Part shown: in pieces, positions 50,075 to 59,428 of the stretch
Layout of the letters: each line of letters begins with the position of its first letter
Position numbering within the stretch: position 1 is the stretch's first letter
DNA from: Culicoidibacter larvae
GTDB lineage: Bacteria > Bacillota_I > Bacilli_A > Culicoidibacterales > Culicoidibacteraceae
Reading direction: 5' to 3'
NCBI RefSeq assembly: GCF_005771635.1
Contig: NZ_VBWP01000002.1
Location: 281,913 to 345,912 of the forward strand
DNA length: 64,000 nucleotides
Made by a program: the position numbers and the translations under genes
The notes under the pieces: model-generated
Seen by the model: only the letters and a program-made list of their open reading frames with translations
Database searches by the model: none
What the model was told of the DNA's origin: nothing

Positions 50075-50617
50075 TCAAATATAGTACATGTCGTAATCTG
50101 GCTGATCCTTCAAAATAATCCGCGCCGGTACACCAACCGCAACCCCATCTGCGGGCACATCTTTCAGCACCACTGAATTAGCACCAATCTTCGCACCATC
50201 ATGCACAACAATATTGCCAAGCACCTTAGCTCCGGCACCAATCACCACATTATTGCCAATCGTCGGATGACGCTTTCCGGCAACACTGCGGTTTGCCCCA
50301 AGCGTCACCTGATGATAAATAATAACATCATTGCCGATAACAACCGTCTCGCCAACAACAATTCCCATACCATGGTCAAAGAAAATCCGTTTCCCAAGCT
50401 TCGCTCCGGGATGAATCTCAATACCAGTTAGAAAACGAGCAAACTGTGAGAAAAACCGAGCCAGAAAAAACCAGCGATGACGATAGAAAAAACTTGCCCA
50501 CTTATGAAAAATTCGAACATGAATAGATGGATATAAGAAAAATACCTGAAGCTTGCTCATTGCTGCCGGATCATGCTCAATAATATAATTTATTTCTTCT
50601 TTTAAACGTGCAAACAT
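50075..50617 (-). CDS. cysE: Serine O-acetyltransferase
   Basis: A 180-aa left-handed beta-helix enzyme acetylating serine to O-acetylserine. It has the N-terminal helices typical of CysE, then hexapeptide repeats ([63 protein letters not shown]). It is 74 nt downstream of cysK and probably cotranscribed, together making cysteine from serine and sulfide. A GC-rich hairpin lies in the gap. Confidence 0.95.
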   Translation of the reverse strand: MFARLKEEINYIIEHDPAAMSKLQVFFLYPSIHVRIFHKWASFFYRHRWFFLARFFSQFARFLTGIEIHPGAKLGKRIFFDHGMGIVVGETVVIGNDVIIYHQVTLGANRSVAGKRHPTIGNNVVIGAGAKVLGNIVVHDGAKIGANSVVLKDVPADGVAVGVPARIILKDQPDYDMYYI

Positions 50618-50691
50618 CTTATGTTGCTAAACCCCTTTATTTGGAAAAATGATTTGCTGCCGGGACGCGTCCCGACAACAAATCCAAAAAT

Positions 50692-51603
50692 TTATTCATC
50701 TTTATATAAATCCGTAGACAAATACTTTTCGCCGCCATCCGGTGCCACAGTAACAACTTTTTTACCAGGGCCAAGCGTACGCGCAACCTGCATTGCCACC
50801 GCAATATTTGCTCCCGATGAAATACCAAGGAACAAACCAAACTCTTTATTTGCCTGACGGGCAGCTGCAAAAGCTTCCTCATCACTAACAGCAATCACTT
50901 GATCAATCACATCAGCATCATAGTTTCCGGGAATAAACCCAGCACCAATCCCTTGAATCCGATGCTTACCGGGAGCATCGCCTTCAAGCACTGCTGAAGT
51001 TGAAGGTTCTACAGCAATCACTTGAACAGCACTATTATGCTCTTTTAATTTACGTCCAACACCGGTAATTGTTCCACCGGTACCAACGCCGGCAACAAAC
51101 GCGTCCAAATCAGGAACATCGCTGATAATTTCCGGACCGGTTGATTTATAGTGATAATCCGGATTTGCCGGATTATCAAACTGGCTTGGCATAAAATAAT
51201 TATCGTGAGCAGCAACCAGCTCATTAGCTTTGGCAATCGCTGCCTTCATACCGCCGGCACCATCCGTTAAAATCAGTTCAGCACCAAGCGACTGCATAAT
51301 TTTTCGCCGCTCAACACTCATTGTATCCGGCATCACAATAATAACATGATACCCTTTCATTCGCCCAATCATCGCCAGTGCAATACCAGTGTTCCCGCTG
51401 GTTGGCTCAACAATCACCGATTCCGGCACGAGTGCACCACTCGCTTCAGCAGCTTCAATCATTCCGATTGCTGCTCGGTCTTTGACACTACCACTTGGAT
51501 TATGTCCTTCTAATTTTACATAAACAGTTGCCATATCATCAGCAGTTTGCAATTTAAGAATTGGCGTATTACCAATCATATCAATTATTGATTTATAAAC
51601 CAT
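50692..51603 (-). CDS. cysK: Cysteine synthase
   Basis: A 303-aa PLP enzyme making cysteine from O-acetylserine and sulfide. The PLP lysine is in EGHNPSGSVKDR, the phosphate loop is GVGTGGTITGVG, and the TSGNTG loop binds substrate. ATG 51603 has GAAGGAATC upstream; the track frame is 6 residues longer. It follows an 85-aa protein gene by 14 nt and precedes cysE. Confidence 0.96.
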   Translation of the reverse strand: MVYKSIIDMIGNTPILKLQTADDMATVYVKLEGHNPSGSVKDRAAIGMIEAAEASGALVPESVIVEPTSGNTGIALAMIGRMKGYHVIIVMPDTMSVERRKIMQSLGAELILTDGAGGMKAAIAKANELVAAHDNYFMPSQFDNPANPDYHYKSTGPEIISDVPDLDAFVAGVGTGGTITGVGRKLKEHNSAVQVIAVEPSTSAVLEGDAPGKHRIQGIGAGFIPGNYDADVIDQVIAVSDEEAFAAARQANKEFGLFLGISSGANIAVAMQVARTLGPGKKVVTVAPDGGEKYLSTDLYKDE

Positions 51604-51617
51604 TTCGATTCCTTCTC

Positions 51618-51875
51618 TCAATTATCATACTTTCCAAAATAATGAAACTCATATAAAGGCTCGCCATCCAGTTTTGATTCAGAAACCGAATAACTAAAAG
51701 CTTCTTTCTTACCGCTTCGTGTTAAATCACTCGCCAATTCATATGTTTTATATTTTGATTCTAAAAAATTTTGCTTTAAATCTTCCAACAAAGCTTCATA
51801 ATCATATTTACCATCAGTTTTATCATTCAAAAATTGCTGAAATGCTTTCTTAAATGACGGAAAAAAAATAACCAT
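51618..51875 (-). CDS. Small uncharacterised protein upstream of cysK
   Basis: An 85-aa soluble protein with no recognised domain. It is rich in Lys, Asp, Glu and aromatic residues and looks helical in the first half (LNDKTDGKYDYEALLEDLKQNF) and beta-rich at the end. A site (AAGGTTG) precedes the ATG. The stop is 14 nt before cysK's start, so translational coupling is likely. A role in cysteine synthesis is a guess from position. Confidence 0.7.
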   Translation of the reverse strand: MVIFFPSFKKAFQQFLNDKTDGKYDYEALLEDLKQNFLESKYKTYELASDLTRSGKKEAFSYSVSESKLDGEPLYEFHYFGKYDN

Positions 51876-51936
51876 CTGTCCAACCTTCTTTCATACTAAA
51901 TATAATATCATAATTTCGCAATTATGAACAATAAAA

Positions 51937-52983
51937 TTACCTAATAGCTACATCGTCGTATGTCAATCCGGTATCTTCAAGCACACTCCGCAAACTCATG
52001 CGTTCACAACCATTCTTACCGCTCACCGTCTCAGCACTCCACAACGACTTCGCAATCGCTGTTTCAACAACCTCAGCGGTTGCCGCAAACACCTGCTCCA
52101 TACTATCCTCATGAAATGCCAAGCGATTGCTAATAACCGTTTCAGCATAATGCGCAATCGACTCAGCGGTACTAAATGCAACGGCAATCTCTCCGCTGCC
52201 ATTGCCAACATAAGACCCGGTTCTGGCAATGCCAACCCCGGCCCGCTTCGCAAGCCGCTTCAGCTGGCGCGCATCGAGCGGTAAGTCAGTTGCCAACACC
52301 ACAATAATTGAACCCAAGTCGCGATGTTCGCCATCAGCATCATTCATTGCTGCAACTAACTCACGCCCGATTGCCCGACCATCCAGCACCAAATCCTCTA
52401 GCCGCCCAAAATTACTCAGCACCAAAGCGCCAATAGTAAAAGTCTGCCCAGCAAAAGTCAGCAAACGCGAACTACTGCCAATACCGCCCTTAAGCTGGTA
52501 GCAACTCATCCCGCGCCCGGCACCAACTGCACCCAGATCAAACTGACTTTCAGCCTGACGCAAAGCCTCAAACACATGCTGCTTACGCACGTGCATACCA
52601 CGAATATCATTCAAATAGCCATCGTTGCACTCAGCCACCACCGTATTAATCGTTCCGGTGCGCTCACCAATATCGGGATTATCAGCCAGCATATATTCAA
52701 TCAACGCCTCAGTACAAACACCAACAGAAAAAGTATTAGTCAACAAAATTGGTGACTCTAACTGCCCCAGCTCTTCAATCTGAATCAACCCGCTACTCTT
52801 ACCAAACCCATTCATTACATGCACTGCCGCCGGCAACTTCTCAAGAAACAAATTACCGCCATGAGGAATAATTGTCGTGACCCCGGTCTGCACATCTCCA
52901 TTACTCAAAGTACTATGGCCAACCCGAACCCCCTGCACATCAGTTATTAAATCATTTAACCCACTGGCAAACTTATTCATCAT
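51937..52983 (-). CDS. P1 family peptidase (DmpA/BapA-like)
   Basis: A 348-aa protein of the DmpA/L-aminopeptidase D-esterase family (self-processing N-terminal nucleophile fold). Conserved features: DVQGVRVGHST, SPILLTNTFSVG, GAVGAGRGMSCYQLKGGIGSSSR and the segment before the catalytic Ser (TGSYVGNGSGEIAVAFST). The family cleaves N-terminal D- or beta-amino acids. ATG 52983 has AGAGGTG 5 nt upstream; the longer frame to 53094 is unsupported. Confidence 0.9.
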   Translation of the reverse strand: MMNKFASGLNDLITDVQGVRVGHSTLSNGDVQTGVTTIIPHGGNLFLEKLPAAVHVMNGFGKSSGLIQIEELGQLESPILLTNTFSVGVCTEALIEYMLADNPDIGERTGTINTVVAECNDGYLNDIRGMHVRKQHVFEALRQAESQFDLGAVGAGRGMSCYQLKGGIGSSSRLLTFAGQTFTIGALVLSNFGRLEDLVLDGRAIGRELVAAMNDADGEHRDLGSIIVVLATDLPLDARQLKRLAKRAGVGIARTGSYVGNGSGEIAVAFSTAESIAHYAETVISNRLAFHEDSMEQVFAATAEVVETAIAKSLWSAETVSGKNGCERMSLRSVLEDTGLTYDDVAIR

Positions 52984-53007
52984 CGCTGCACCTCTTTCTT
53001 TTAAAAA

Positions 53008-53060
53008 AAGCGGCTTGAGGCCGCTTGGAACCGGAACTGAGCTCGCCTCAGCTCCGGTTC
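53008..53060 (-). terminator. Two hairpins after the YbaK-like gene
   Basis: Hairpins AAGCGGC.TTGAG.GCCGCTT and GAACCGGA...TCCGGTTC lie between the YbaK-like stop and the peptidase start. The T-run follows the second in transcription. Confidence 0.7.
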
Positions 53061-53572
53061 TAAATTTCTTCAACTTCCATATCATAAGCAACATCTTCGA
53101 GTTCAGTCATCTTATTCGGCATAGCGTCTAATGCCTTACGAAGATTGTCGCGATTCAATGAAATAGTGATTGTGCTGATTCCCGGTGAAAATAAATAACC
53201 ATCAGCAACAAAAATATTCGGATCAATAATAATCTCAAATACTTCCGGCATACAAATTGTTGGTATCGTATGCGGGTCACAAACAACATACTCGGTCAGT
53301 TCATCGAAATTAGCAAAATTAACCCGTTCGCCGGCATACTCTTTTACAACCTTCTTATCAACGCGCCGTTCCAGCGTCGTTGCCACTAAGATAAAACGGC
53401 CGCTTTTGGTTTTAAAAGCAATCGTTTTACTGGGAGCCCCTACCATATTATACTCTTTCATAATCCGATAATCGGTCTCATTATCAGTAATTTCTTCATG
53501 ATCATAGCGGATATATTCGATTGCATGTTCATCAAGCCATGGAAAAGTATCGGTTTGTAAATTATACTTCAT
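53060..53572 (-). CDS. YbaK/aminoacyl-tRNA deacylase-like protein
   Basis: A 170-aa protein. The opening (LQTDTFPWLDEHAIEYIRYDHEE) and the middle (VGAPSKTIAFKTKSGRFILVATTLERRVDKKVV) match the YbaK/ProX/EbsC fold, with Lys in the position of the catalytic-site Lys. The family clears mischarged tRNA (for example Cys-tRNA-Pro). The C-terminal half is more divergent (DPNIFVADGYLFSPGI). It probably acts in translation quality control. Confidence 0.78.
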   Translation of the reverse strand: MKYNLQTDTFPWLDEHAIEYIRYDHEEITDNETDYRIMKEYNMVGAPSKTIAFKTKSGRFILVATTLERRVDKKVVKEYAGERVNFANFDELTEYVVCDPHTIPTICMPEVFEIIIDPNIFVADGYLFSPGISTITISLNRDNLRKALDAMPNKMTELEDVAYDMEVEEI

Positions 53573-53623
53573 TCAAAACGCCTCATTTCTGCTTATATTA
53601 TATCACAAGTTTGCTTCTATGGA

Positions 53624-54400
53624 TTATACTTCTTCTTTGCGTAGCTTACTTTTCTTAACAATTCGGAAATCAAGGTGCAATACTTTTTTCTTAATACCTT
53701 TTATATTCATATAATCTTGAACAAAGTTCATATTAGGGAAAGTAAATACCATAACTGCATCAGGTGCCAATAAGTCGACAATTTTACCAACTAAGCCCTT
53801 ACTTAGTTTTTCTGTTGGCGTTGTTCCATTTTTCTCAGCTTTTAAGATGGCAACTTTTTTACGGAAGCGAACAAATGCCAGAGAAGTAAGAATAAATGAA
53901 AAAATTGCTAAAACCGTAATAACTACTAATAGTATTTCCCCGGTATCACGACTCATCCAATTTATTAATGCTAAGACATATTTATCGAGCACATATATGA
54001 GAATCAATGATAAAAAGCCCCAGTAAATCGAATACTTTAAACAAATTCGGCCATGAATATTTAATGGCTCATTACTGTAATCCCAGAAAACGGTATGGAA
54101 AAGTTTCTCCATTACATAACTGCCAATATACTCAGTAATGGCACCGACAACAATACCACCTAAAAACAAAAGTGCCGGATCATTAATTAAACCCTTCAAG
54201 AACAAGCTCAATGCCACCGCACCAATACCATAAACCGGAATTAATGGTAAATATAACGTTCCAGTCCGGCATTCAATTGTTCCGGTTTGTGAATAACAAA
54301 AAATCGTTTCAATAATAACTCCGGCAAAACTAAAAATAAAGAAAAACCACAATATATAATACAACTCAACACCCATTATCGTAAACTGAAAAATATCCAA
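53624..54400 (-). CDS. ABC_trans_CmpB-like membrane protein
   Basis: A 258-aa integral membrane protein. Several helices contain the conserved EYIGSYVMEKLF and WDYSNEPLNIHGRICLKYSIYWG segments of the CmpB (type IV putative ABC transporter) family. The function of this group is unknown. I prefer the TTG at 54400 (AAGGAG 9 nt upstream), which starts DIFQFTIMGVELYY; the frame extends to a GTG at 54499 without a site. Confidence 0.78.
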   Translation of the reverse strand: MDIFQFTIMGVELYYILWFFFIFSFAGVIIETIFCYSQTGTIECRTGTLYLPLIPVYGIGAVALSLFLKGLINDPALLFLGGIVVGAITEYIGSYVMEKLFHTVFWDYSNEPLNIHGRICLKYSIYWGFLSLILIYVLDKYVLALINWMSRDTGEILLVVITVLAIFSFILTSLAFVRFRKKVAILKAEKNGTTPTEKLSKGLVGKIVDLLAPDAVMVFTFPNMNFVQDYMNIKGIKKKVLHLDFRIVKKSKLRKEEV

Positions 54401-54484
54401 AAATATCCACTCCTTATACATAAAGCCATTATAATATAACTTTTTGTTCATTGCATCACTTTTAACCCTAATAATAGCCAAAAT

Positions 54485-54514
54485 TTGAAAATCTGACACT
54501 TATCATGCTATTAT
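54485..54514 (+). promoter_or_regulatory. Putative promoter of map
   Basis: TTGAAA (54485-54490) and TATTAT (54509-54514) with an 18-nt spacer ending in TGC (extended -10), about 95 nt upstream of the map start. Confidence 0.5.
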
Positions 54515-54542
54515 ATATATTGAAAAAGAATTCAAACCAACT

Positions 54543-54582
54543 CCCGCTTGGGACTCGTTAATCAAAGATTGACGTCGGAAAG
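54543..54582 (+). repeat. Dispersed hairpin repeat copy in the map leader
   Basis: Reads TCCCGCTTGGGA, CTC, then stem GTTAATC-AAA-GATTGAC, then CGTCGGAAA. It has the same flanks as copies near 55.4 and 55.6 kb but a different, still paired stem. Confidence 0.65.
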
Positions 54583-54606
54583 TGTTTGAAGAATTGAGGA
54601 ATGCAT

Positions 54607-55362
54607 ATGATTACCCTAAAATCACCCCGTGAAATTGAAGCAATGGCAGCATCCGGAAAAATTCTTGCCGGGCTGCATGAATCCCTGCGCGACTTTATTC
54701 GTCCCGGAATCAGCACCATGGACATCGAGTTATTCGCCAAAGACTATCTTGAAAAACATGATGCCAAATCCGAACAACTTGGCTATCAAGGATATCCATA
54801 CCTGACTTGTACCAGTGTAAATGATGAAATTTGCCATGGTTTTCCAACCCACAAAAAACTAAAAAACGGCGATATTGTAACTGTCGATATGGTTGTTAAC
54901 TATCGTGGTGCCTTATCTGATTCTGCCTGGACCTATACCGTTGGCGATATTGATGAGCAAACCCAAAAATTACTGGATGTTACCAAAGCATCACTCTATA
55001 TTGGTATTGAACAAGCAGTTGTTGGTAACCGAATCGGTGACATTGGTGCTGCTATCCAGGAATATGTTGAAGCGAATGGCTTCTCAGTTGTTCGTGACTT
55101 CTGCGGTCATGGCATCGGGCCAACTCTGCACGAAGATCCTCAAGTTCCACATTACGGCACTCACGGCACCGGCACCAGATTAAAAAGCGGTATGGTTATT
55201 ACCATTGAACCAATGATTAATGCCGGCGGATGGCAGGCAACGCTTGATGATAATGAATGGACAGCGCGTACCAAGGACCACTCACTTTCAGCGCAGTATG
55301 AACATACATTAGCAATTACTGACGATGGACCGGTTATTCTGACTGGCCAAATTGATGAATAA
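54607..55362 (+). CDS. map: Methionine aminopeptidase, type I
   Basis: A 251-aa metalloenzyme removing N-terminal Met. Metal ligands are in DMVVNYRGALSDSAWTY (first Asp ligand), CGHGIGPTLHEDP (His) and ITIEPMI (Glu). ATG 54607 has GAGGA 6 nt upstream; the ATG at 54601 is directly adjacent to the site. A hairpin repeat lies in its leader. Confidence 0.95.
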   Translation: MITLKSPREIEAMAASGKILAGLHESLRDFIRPGISTMDIELFAKDYLEKHDAKSEQLGYQGYPYLTCTSVNDEICHGFPTHKKLKNGDIVTVDMVVNYRGALSDSAWTYTVGDIDEQTQKLLDVTKASLYIGIEQAVVGNRIGDIGAAIQEYVEANGFSVVRDFCGHGIGPTLHEDPQVPHYGTHGTGTRLKSGMVITIEPMINAGGWQATLDDNEWTARTKDHSLSAQYEHTLAITDDGPVILTGQIDE

Positions 55363-55373
55363 GCATATATTGT

Positions 55374-55465
55374 TGCGCCAGGAGGCACTAGCAGCAAAGC
55401 TGCGTCGGAAACGCAACGCTCGTAATCTTGCGACACAAAGTTAGTCCCTTACGGGAAAGCTGGAA
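55374..55465. repeat. Dispersed hairpin repeats, two short copies
   Basis: Plus strand 55380-55414: CACTAG, stem GCAGC-AAA-GCTGC, GTCGGAAAC. Minus strand 55465-55424: TTTCCC-GTAA-GGGACTAAC followed by GTGTCGC, a second, decayed copy. They lie just downstream of map. Confidence 0.6.
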
Positions 55466-55516
55466 AAAATTACTCGGGTCACGCTGCGACAACAGGCTCT
55501 ATAACCTGTTGTGGGC

Positions 55517-55668
55517 AAGTACTCTTGGGGTGCGTATATTTAGATACGCTTTCTCCTAATTTTCCCCAACTTCCTTTGATTTCCGACGCGCTTGCGCTAG
55601 TACCTTGTGTGAACCGTTTTCCGACGCAAATCTCTGATTTGCTAGTCCTTTAGGGAAACAATCTATCA
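55517..55668 (-). repeat. Dispersed structured repeat, long copy B
   Basis: Minus strand: ATAGATTG, TTTCCC-TAAA-GGACTAG, stem GCAAATC-AGA-GATTTGC, CGTCGGAAA, then ACTAG-GCGC-AA-GCGC-GTCGGAAA, then a hairpin GCGTAT...ATACGC. It is related to copy A at 46336-46466. Together with the short copies it fills most of the 360-bp gap between map and the ABC gene. Confidence 0.65.
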
Positions 55669-55672
55669 ATAC

Positions 55673-55704
55673 AAAAGCGGAAGACTTTAGGTCTTCCGCT
55701 TTTT
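55673..55704. terminator. Rho-independent terminator
   Basis: Hairpin AAAAGCGGAAGAC / GTCTTCCGCTTTT follows the ABC exporter gene. Confidence 0.88.
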
Positions 55705-55723
55705 AATTTTCTCTCAAAATAGA

Positions 55724-57493
55724 CTATTCAGCAAATTGACTGTTATACAGCTGCTCATAGAATCCGCCTTGAGCAAGCAATGATTCATGTGTTCCCTGCT
55801 CAATAATTTCACCATGATTCATAACCAGAATTAAATCAGCATCGCGAATCGTTGATAAACGGTGAGCGATAACAAAGCTTGTCCGCCCTTCCATTACCCG
55901 TTTCATTGCTTTTTGAATGAGTAATTCCAAACGCGTATCAACTGAACTGGTTGCTTCATCAAGAATCAAAATCTTTGGATCCGAAATAATTGCCCGCGCA
56001 ATCGTTAACAACTGCTTTTGCCCTTGCGATACGTTTGATGCCTCTTCATTCAGCATCATTTCATATCCATCCGGCAAAGTTTTAATAAAGTGATGCACAT
56101 TAGCGCTCTTAGCAGCGTCAACAATTTCATATTCCTGCGCATCCAGTTTACCAAAGCGAATGTTATCAGAAATAGTTGCATTGTAAAGCCACGCATCTTG
56201 TAAAACCATACCAAACATTGAACGAACGTCTTCACGCTTCATATCCATTGTGCTGATACCATCAATTTTTATAGCTCCGCTATCAATGTCATAAAAACGC
56301 ATCAATAAGTTAATCAAGGTTGTTTTTCCGGCTCCGGTTGGACCAACAATAGCTACTGTCTGCCCGCTTTTCACTTCAAAGTTTAAATCTTTAATCAATG
56401 GCGTTTCCGGGTTATATCCAAAACGAACATTTTCAAATGCAACATCGCCATGAAATTCATCCGGCATTCGCATAACTGTATCCTCAGCAGGCTCTTCAGT
56501 TTCATCAAGAATCTCAAAAACCCGGCTGATTGCTGCTCCGGCACTTTGCAATGCTGAAGTTAATTGGGTAATTTGCGAAACCGGTTGGTTAATCTGCCAG
56601 ATATACTGACAGAATGCCTGCAAGTTCCCTAAAGTAATTACCCCGACAATAACGAAGTAACCACCAAGTACAGCAACACCCATATAAGCTAAATGCGTAA
56701 TAAGACCTGAAATCGGCATAATCAATCCCGAAGTAAATAATGCCTTAAAGCTCACTTTTGCCATGCGGTGATTAATTTCTTTAAAATCATTCAGTGCTTC
56801 TTGCTCACGATTGAAAAGCTTAATAATATTGAAGCCGCTGTAATCTTCCTGGATATAACCATTCATCTCACCTAACGTATTCTGCTGTTTCTTAAAATAA
56901 GGTTGCGAACGTTTTACCAGGATACGGGAAACTATGATTGTTGCGGGGATGATGAGCCCTGCAATAATCATCATTGGAATTGAAATCAATGCCATCATAA
57001 GTAATGCCGTTCCAATACCTAAAATCGAAATAATAATTTGTAAAAATCCTTGCTGCATCGCATTACTGATTGTATCAACATCATTGGTAATCCGACTTAA
57101 AATATTTCCGTAGGTTGTCCGGTCAAAATATGAAACCGGCAAACGATTAATTTTACGATCAATATCATTACGCAAATCATGAGTTCCATCTTGAATAACA
57201 TTAGTAATCATGACATTAGAGCCATAACTTGTTATTTGATACAATACTGACACCATAGCAACGATAATCAATATTTGAACAACATACCCATAATTGATCG
57301 CTGCTCCGGCAACACCACTAGCCATATCAATAACATTTTTCCCAACTTCAGTAATAATCAAACCCCAAATAAATGGTGTCAGAGCATTGGCAATAACTGA
57401 AACAATTGCCAAAATAATAGCGAAATAAAAATTAACTTTATAAGGTTTAATATAAACAAATAAACGTTTTAAACCATCAAATCCTTGTTTCAT
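55724..57493 (-). CDS. Heterodimeric ABC exporter subunit (canonical nucleotide site)
   Basis: A 589-aa fused membrane and ATPase half-transporter. Six helices are followed by an ATPase with Walker A GPTGAGKTTL, signature VSQGQKQ and Walker B ILILDEATSSVD (Glu intact). The signature lacks the usual SGGQ. Its partner is encoded 4 nt upstream with overlap. The pair resembles BmrCD/LmrCD multidrug exporters, which use one active and one degenerate site. Confidence 0.92.
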   Translation of the reverse strand: MKQGFDGLKRLFVYIKPYKVNFYFAIILAIVSVIANALTPFIWGLIITEVGKNVIDMASGVAGAAINYGYVVQILIIVAMVSVLYQITSYGSNVMITNVIQDGTHDLRNDIDRKINRLPVSYFDRTTYGNILSRITNDVDTISNAMQQGFLQIIISILGIGTALLMMALISIPMMIIAGLIIPATIIVSRILVKRSQPYFKKQQNTLGEMNGYIQEDYSGFNIIKLFNREQEALNDFKEINHRMAKVSFKALFTSGLIMPISGLITHLAYMGVAVLGGYFVIVGVITLGNLQAFCQYIWQINQPVSQITQLTSALQSAGAAISRVFEILDETEEPAEDTVMRMPDEFHGDVAFENVRFGYNPETPLIKDLNFEVKSGQTVAIVGPTGAGKTTLINLLMRFYDIDSGAIKIDGISTMDMKREDVRSMFGMVLQDAWLYNATISDNIRFGKLDAQEYEIVDAAKSANVHHFIKTLPDGYEMMLNEEASNVSQGQKQLLTIARAIISDPKILILDEATSSVDTRLELLIQKAMKRVMEGRTSFVIAHRLSTIRDADLILVMNHGEIIEQGTHESLLAQGGFYEQLYNSQFAE

Positions 57494-59220
57494 GCCAATT
57501 CCTCCTTCGACAATTGCGAAGCGGCAATATCATAATAAATATCACTGCTTTTCAATAATTCTTTATGAGTTCCTTCGGCAACGATAACACCATCATTTAA
57601 AACGATAATCTTATCGGCGTTCATAATCGTACCGACCCGTTGCGCAACAATTAAAATTGTTGCATCGCTGAGTTCCTCTTTAATCCGCGCCCGCAAAGTT
57701 GCATCAGTTTTATAATCCAATGCCGAGAACGAGTCATCAAAAATATAAATATCCGGCTCTTTAACCAGTGCCCGGGCAATTGACAAACGTTGCTTCTGTC
57801 CGCCGGACATATTGGCCCCGCCTTCAGATAGAAGCTCATCATACTGGTTCTCTTTACGACTGATGAAATCCTCAGCCTGAGCAATATCAGCTGCCCGCAT
57901 TAACTCATCAAGTGTTGCATCCGACTTCCCATGCCGTAAATTATCAGCAATCGTTCCGGTAAATAACAACGCCTTCTGCGGAATGAAACCAATCTTATCA
58001 CGTAAACTGCTCAGCTTGTAATCACGAACATCGACATCATCAACCAAAATTCGGCCACGCGTCACATCGTAAAACCGCGGAATCAATTGAATCAGAGTTG
58101 ATTTCCCGCTACCGGTACTACCAATGAAAGCAACAGTCTGACCCGGCTCAGCAGTAAAGCTAATATCGCGCAACAACGGCTCCTCACTATTCCCTGGATA
58201 AGCAAAAGTAACATTCTCAAAAGTCACATAACCGCGCTTAGTCGTTTTAGTAATACCACTAAGATTCTCGCTGATTGTTGGCTCTGTATGTAATACTTCA
58301 GAAATCCGATTGGCAGATACCAATGCTCTTGGTAGCAACATAAACAAACTTGCAAATAGCATAAACGAGAATAATGCATGGAAAATATAATCAATAAAGG
58401 CAACTAAATTCCCGATTTGCAAGTTTCCGGCACCCACTAACTGAACACCAAACCAAACTACAGCAATCATAATAACGGTAAATAACAATGAAAAACTTGG
58501 TTGTGCCAATGCCATCAACTTAAATAGTTTTTTAGAAACACTTGCATAGCTATCATTGACATCATTAAAGCGACTCTCTTGGAACTTCTCTTTAACAAAT
58601 GCCCGGACAACCCGTAAACCACTTAAATTCTCACGTAAAATCCGGTTGATACCATCGAGACTCTTTTGCTGTGCCCGTGAAAGCGGCTCAGAAACAATTG
58701 CAATAAATACAATGCCTAAAATCAATAACGGTAAAGCAACAATAATTGTCCAAGCCAAAGAAGGACTGGTTATTACAATCATCACTAAACTGGAAATAAA
58801 CATAATCGGCGAAATTAAACCCATCCGCAAAACCTGTTGCATAAACAACATAACTTGATAGGCATCATTCCCGGTTCTGGTAATCAATGAAGAAACACCA
58901 AATTTATCAAATTCCGCATGGGAGAATTGATGAATTCGGGTAAACACATCATCACGAATATCCCTTACAATACTAGTCGAAATCTTACTCCCGAAATATG
59001 CCAAAAAAATAAGCCCTACAAAGCCTATCAGAGAAATGACCAACATCATCAAGCCATAAAATAAAACAATTTGAAAGTTGTTGTGATTGATACCATCATC
59101 AATCATTTTTGCTAAAAGTGTCGGCAATCCCAATTCAATTAACACAAAGCCAAATACACATAAAAAATTCAAAAAGATATAGCCTTTATATCGCTTCGAA
59201 TACTGCCACATTAATTTCAA
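57490..59220 (-). CDS. Heterodimeric ABC exporter subunit (degenerate nucleotide site)
   Basis: A 576-aa half-transporter with Walker A GSTGSGKST, signature MSGGQKQ and Walker B IYIFDDSFSALD. The catalytic Glu is replaced by Asp, the hallmark of the inactive site in heterodimeric exporters. I prefer TTG 59220, since AGAGGCG is 6 nt upstream; longer frames begin at 59259 and 59238. It overlaps the partner gene by 4 nt. Confidence 0.9.
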   Translation of the reverse strand: MKLMWQYSKRYKGYIFLNFLCVFGFVLIELGLPTLLAKMIDDGINHNNFQIVLFYGLMMLVISLIGFVGLIFLAYFGSKISTSIVRDIRDDVFTRIHQFSHAEFDKFGVSSLITRTGNDAYQVMLFMQQVLRMGLISPIMFISSLVMIVITSPSLAWTIIVALPLLILGIVFIAIVSEPLSRAQQKSLDGINRILRENLSGLRVVRAFVKEKFQESRFNDVNDSYASVSKKLFKLMALAQPSFSLLFTVIMIAVVWFGVQLVGAGNLQIGNLVAFIDYIFHALFSFMLFASLFMLLPRALVSANRISEVLHTEPTISENLSGITKTTKRGYVTFENVTFAYPGNSEEPLLRDISFTAEPGQTVAFIGSTGSGKSTLIQLIPRFYDVTRGRILVDDVDVRDYKLSSLRDKIGFIPQKALLFTGTIADNLRHGKSDATLDELMRAADIAQAEDFISRKENQYDELLSEGGANMSGGQKQRLSIARALVKEPDIYIFDDSFSALDYKTDATLRARIKEELSDATILIVAQRVGTIMNADKIIVLNDGVIVAEGTHKELLKSSDIYYDIAASQLSKEELA

Positions 59221-59386
59221 AAAAATCGCCTCTTTCATAAAAAAACTTGATATCCGCACTAATAAAAGCGCGGATTATCTCCATTAATTTTACCAGCAAA
59301 ATATCGAATAATAATGTGAGTGAAATCAGCATACTATCGGATATCTTGTGCATTGTGGTATTCCTCTTATGATAACAAAGAAAGCT

Positions 59387-59424
59387 AAAAAGAGCAACCG
59401 TCTCAAAGGCACGATTGCTCTTTT
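59387..59424 (-). terminator. Rho-independent terminator
   Basis: Hairpin AAAGAGCAA...TTGCTCTTT follows the radical SAM gene's stop. Confidence 0.82.
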
Positions 59425-59428
59425 GGTT

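Noticed and set aside
54541..54600. Possible tRNA or small coding gene upstream of map
   Set aside because: It does not fold as a tRNA; the sequence is explained by the dispersed hairpin repeat.
55363..55723. CRISPR-like array
   Set aside because: Repeats are inverted in places, unequally spaced and have variable stems; there are no uniform spacers or cas genes.
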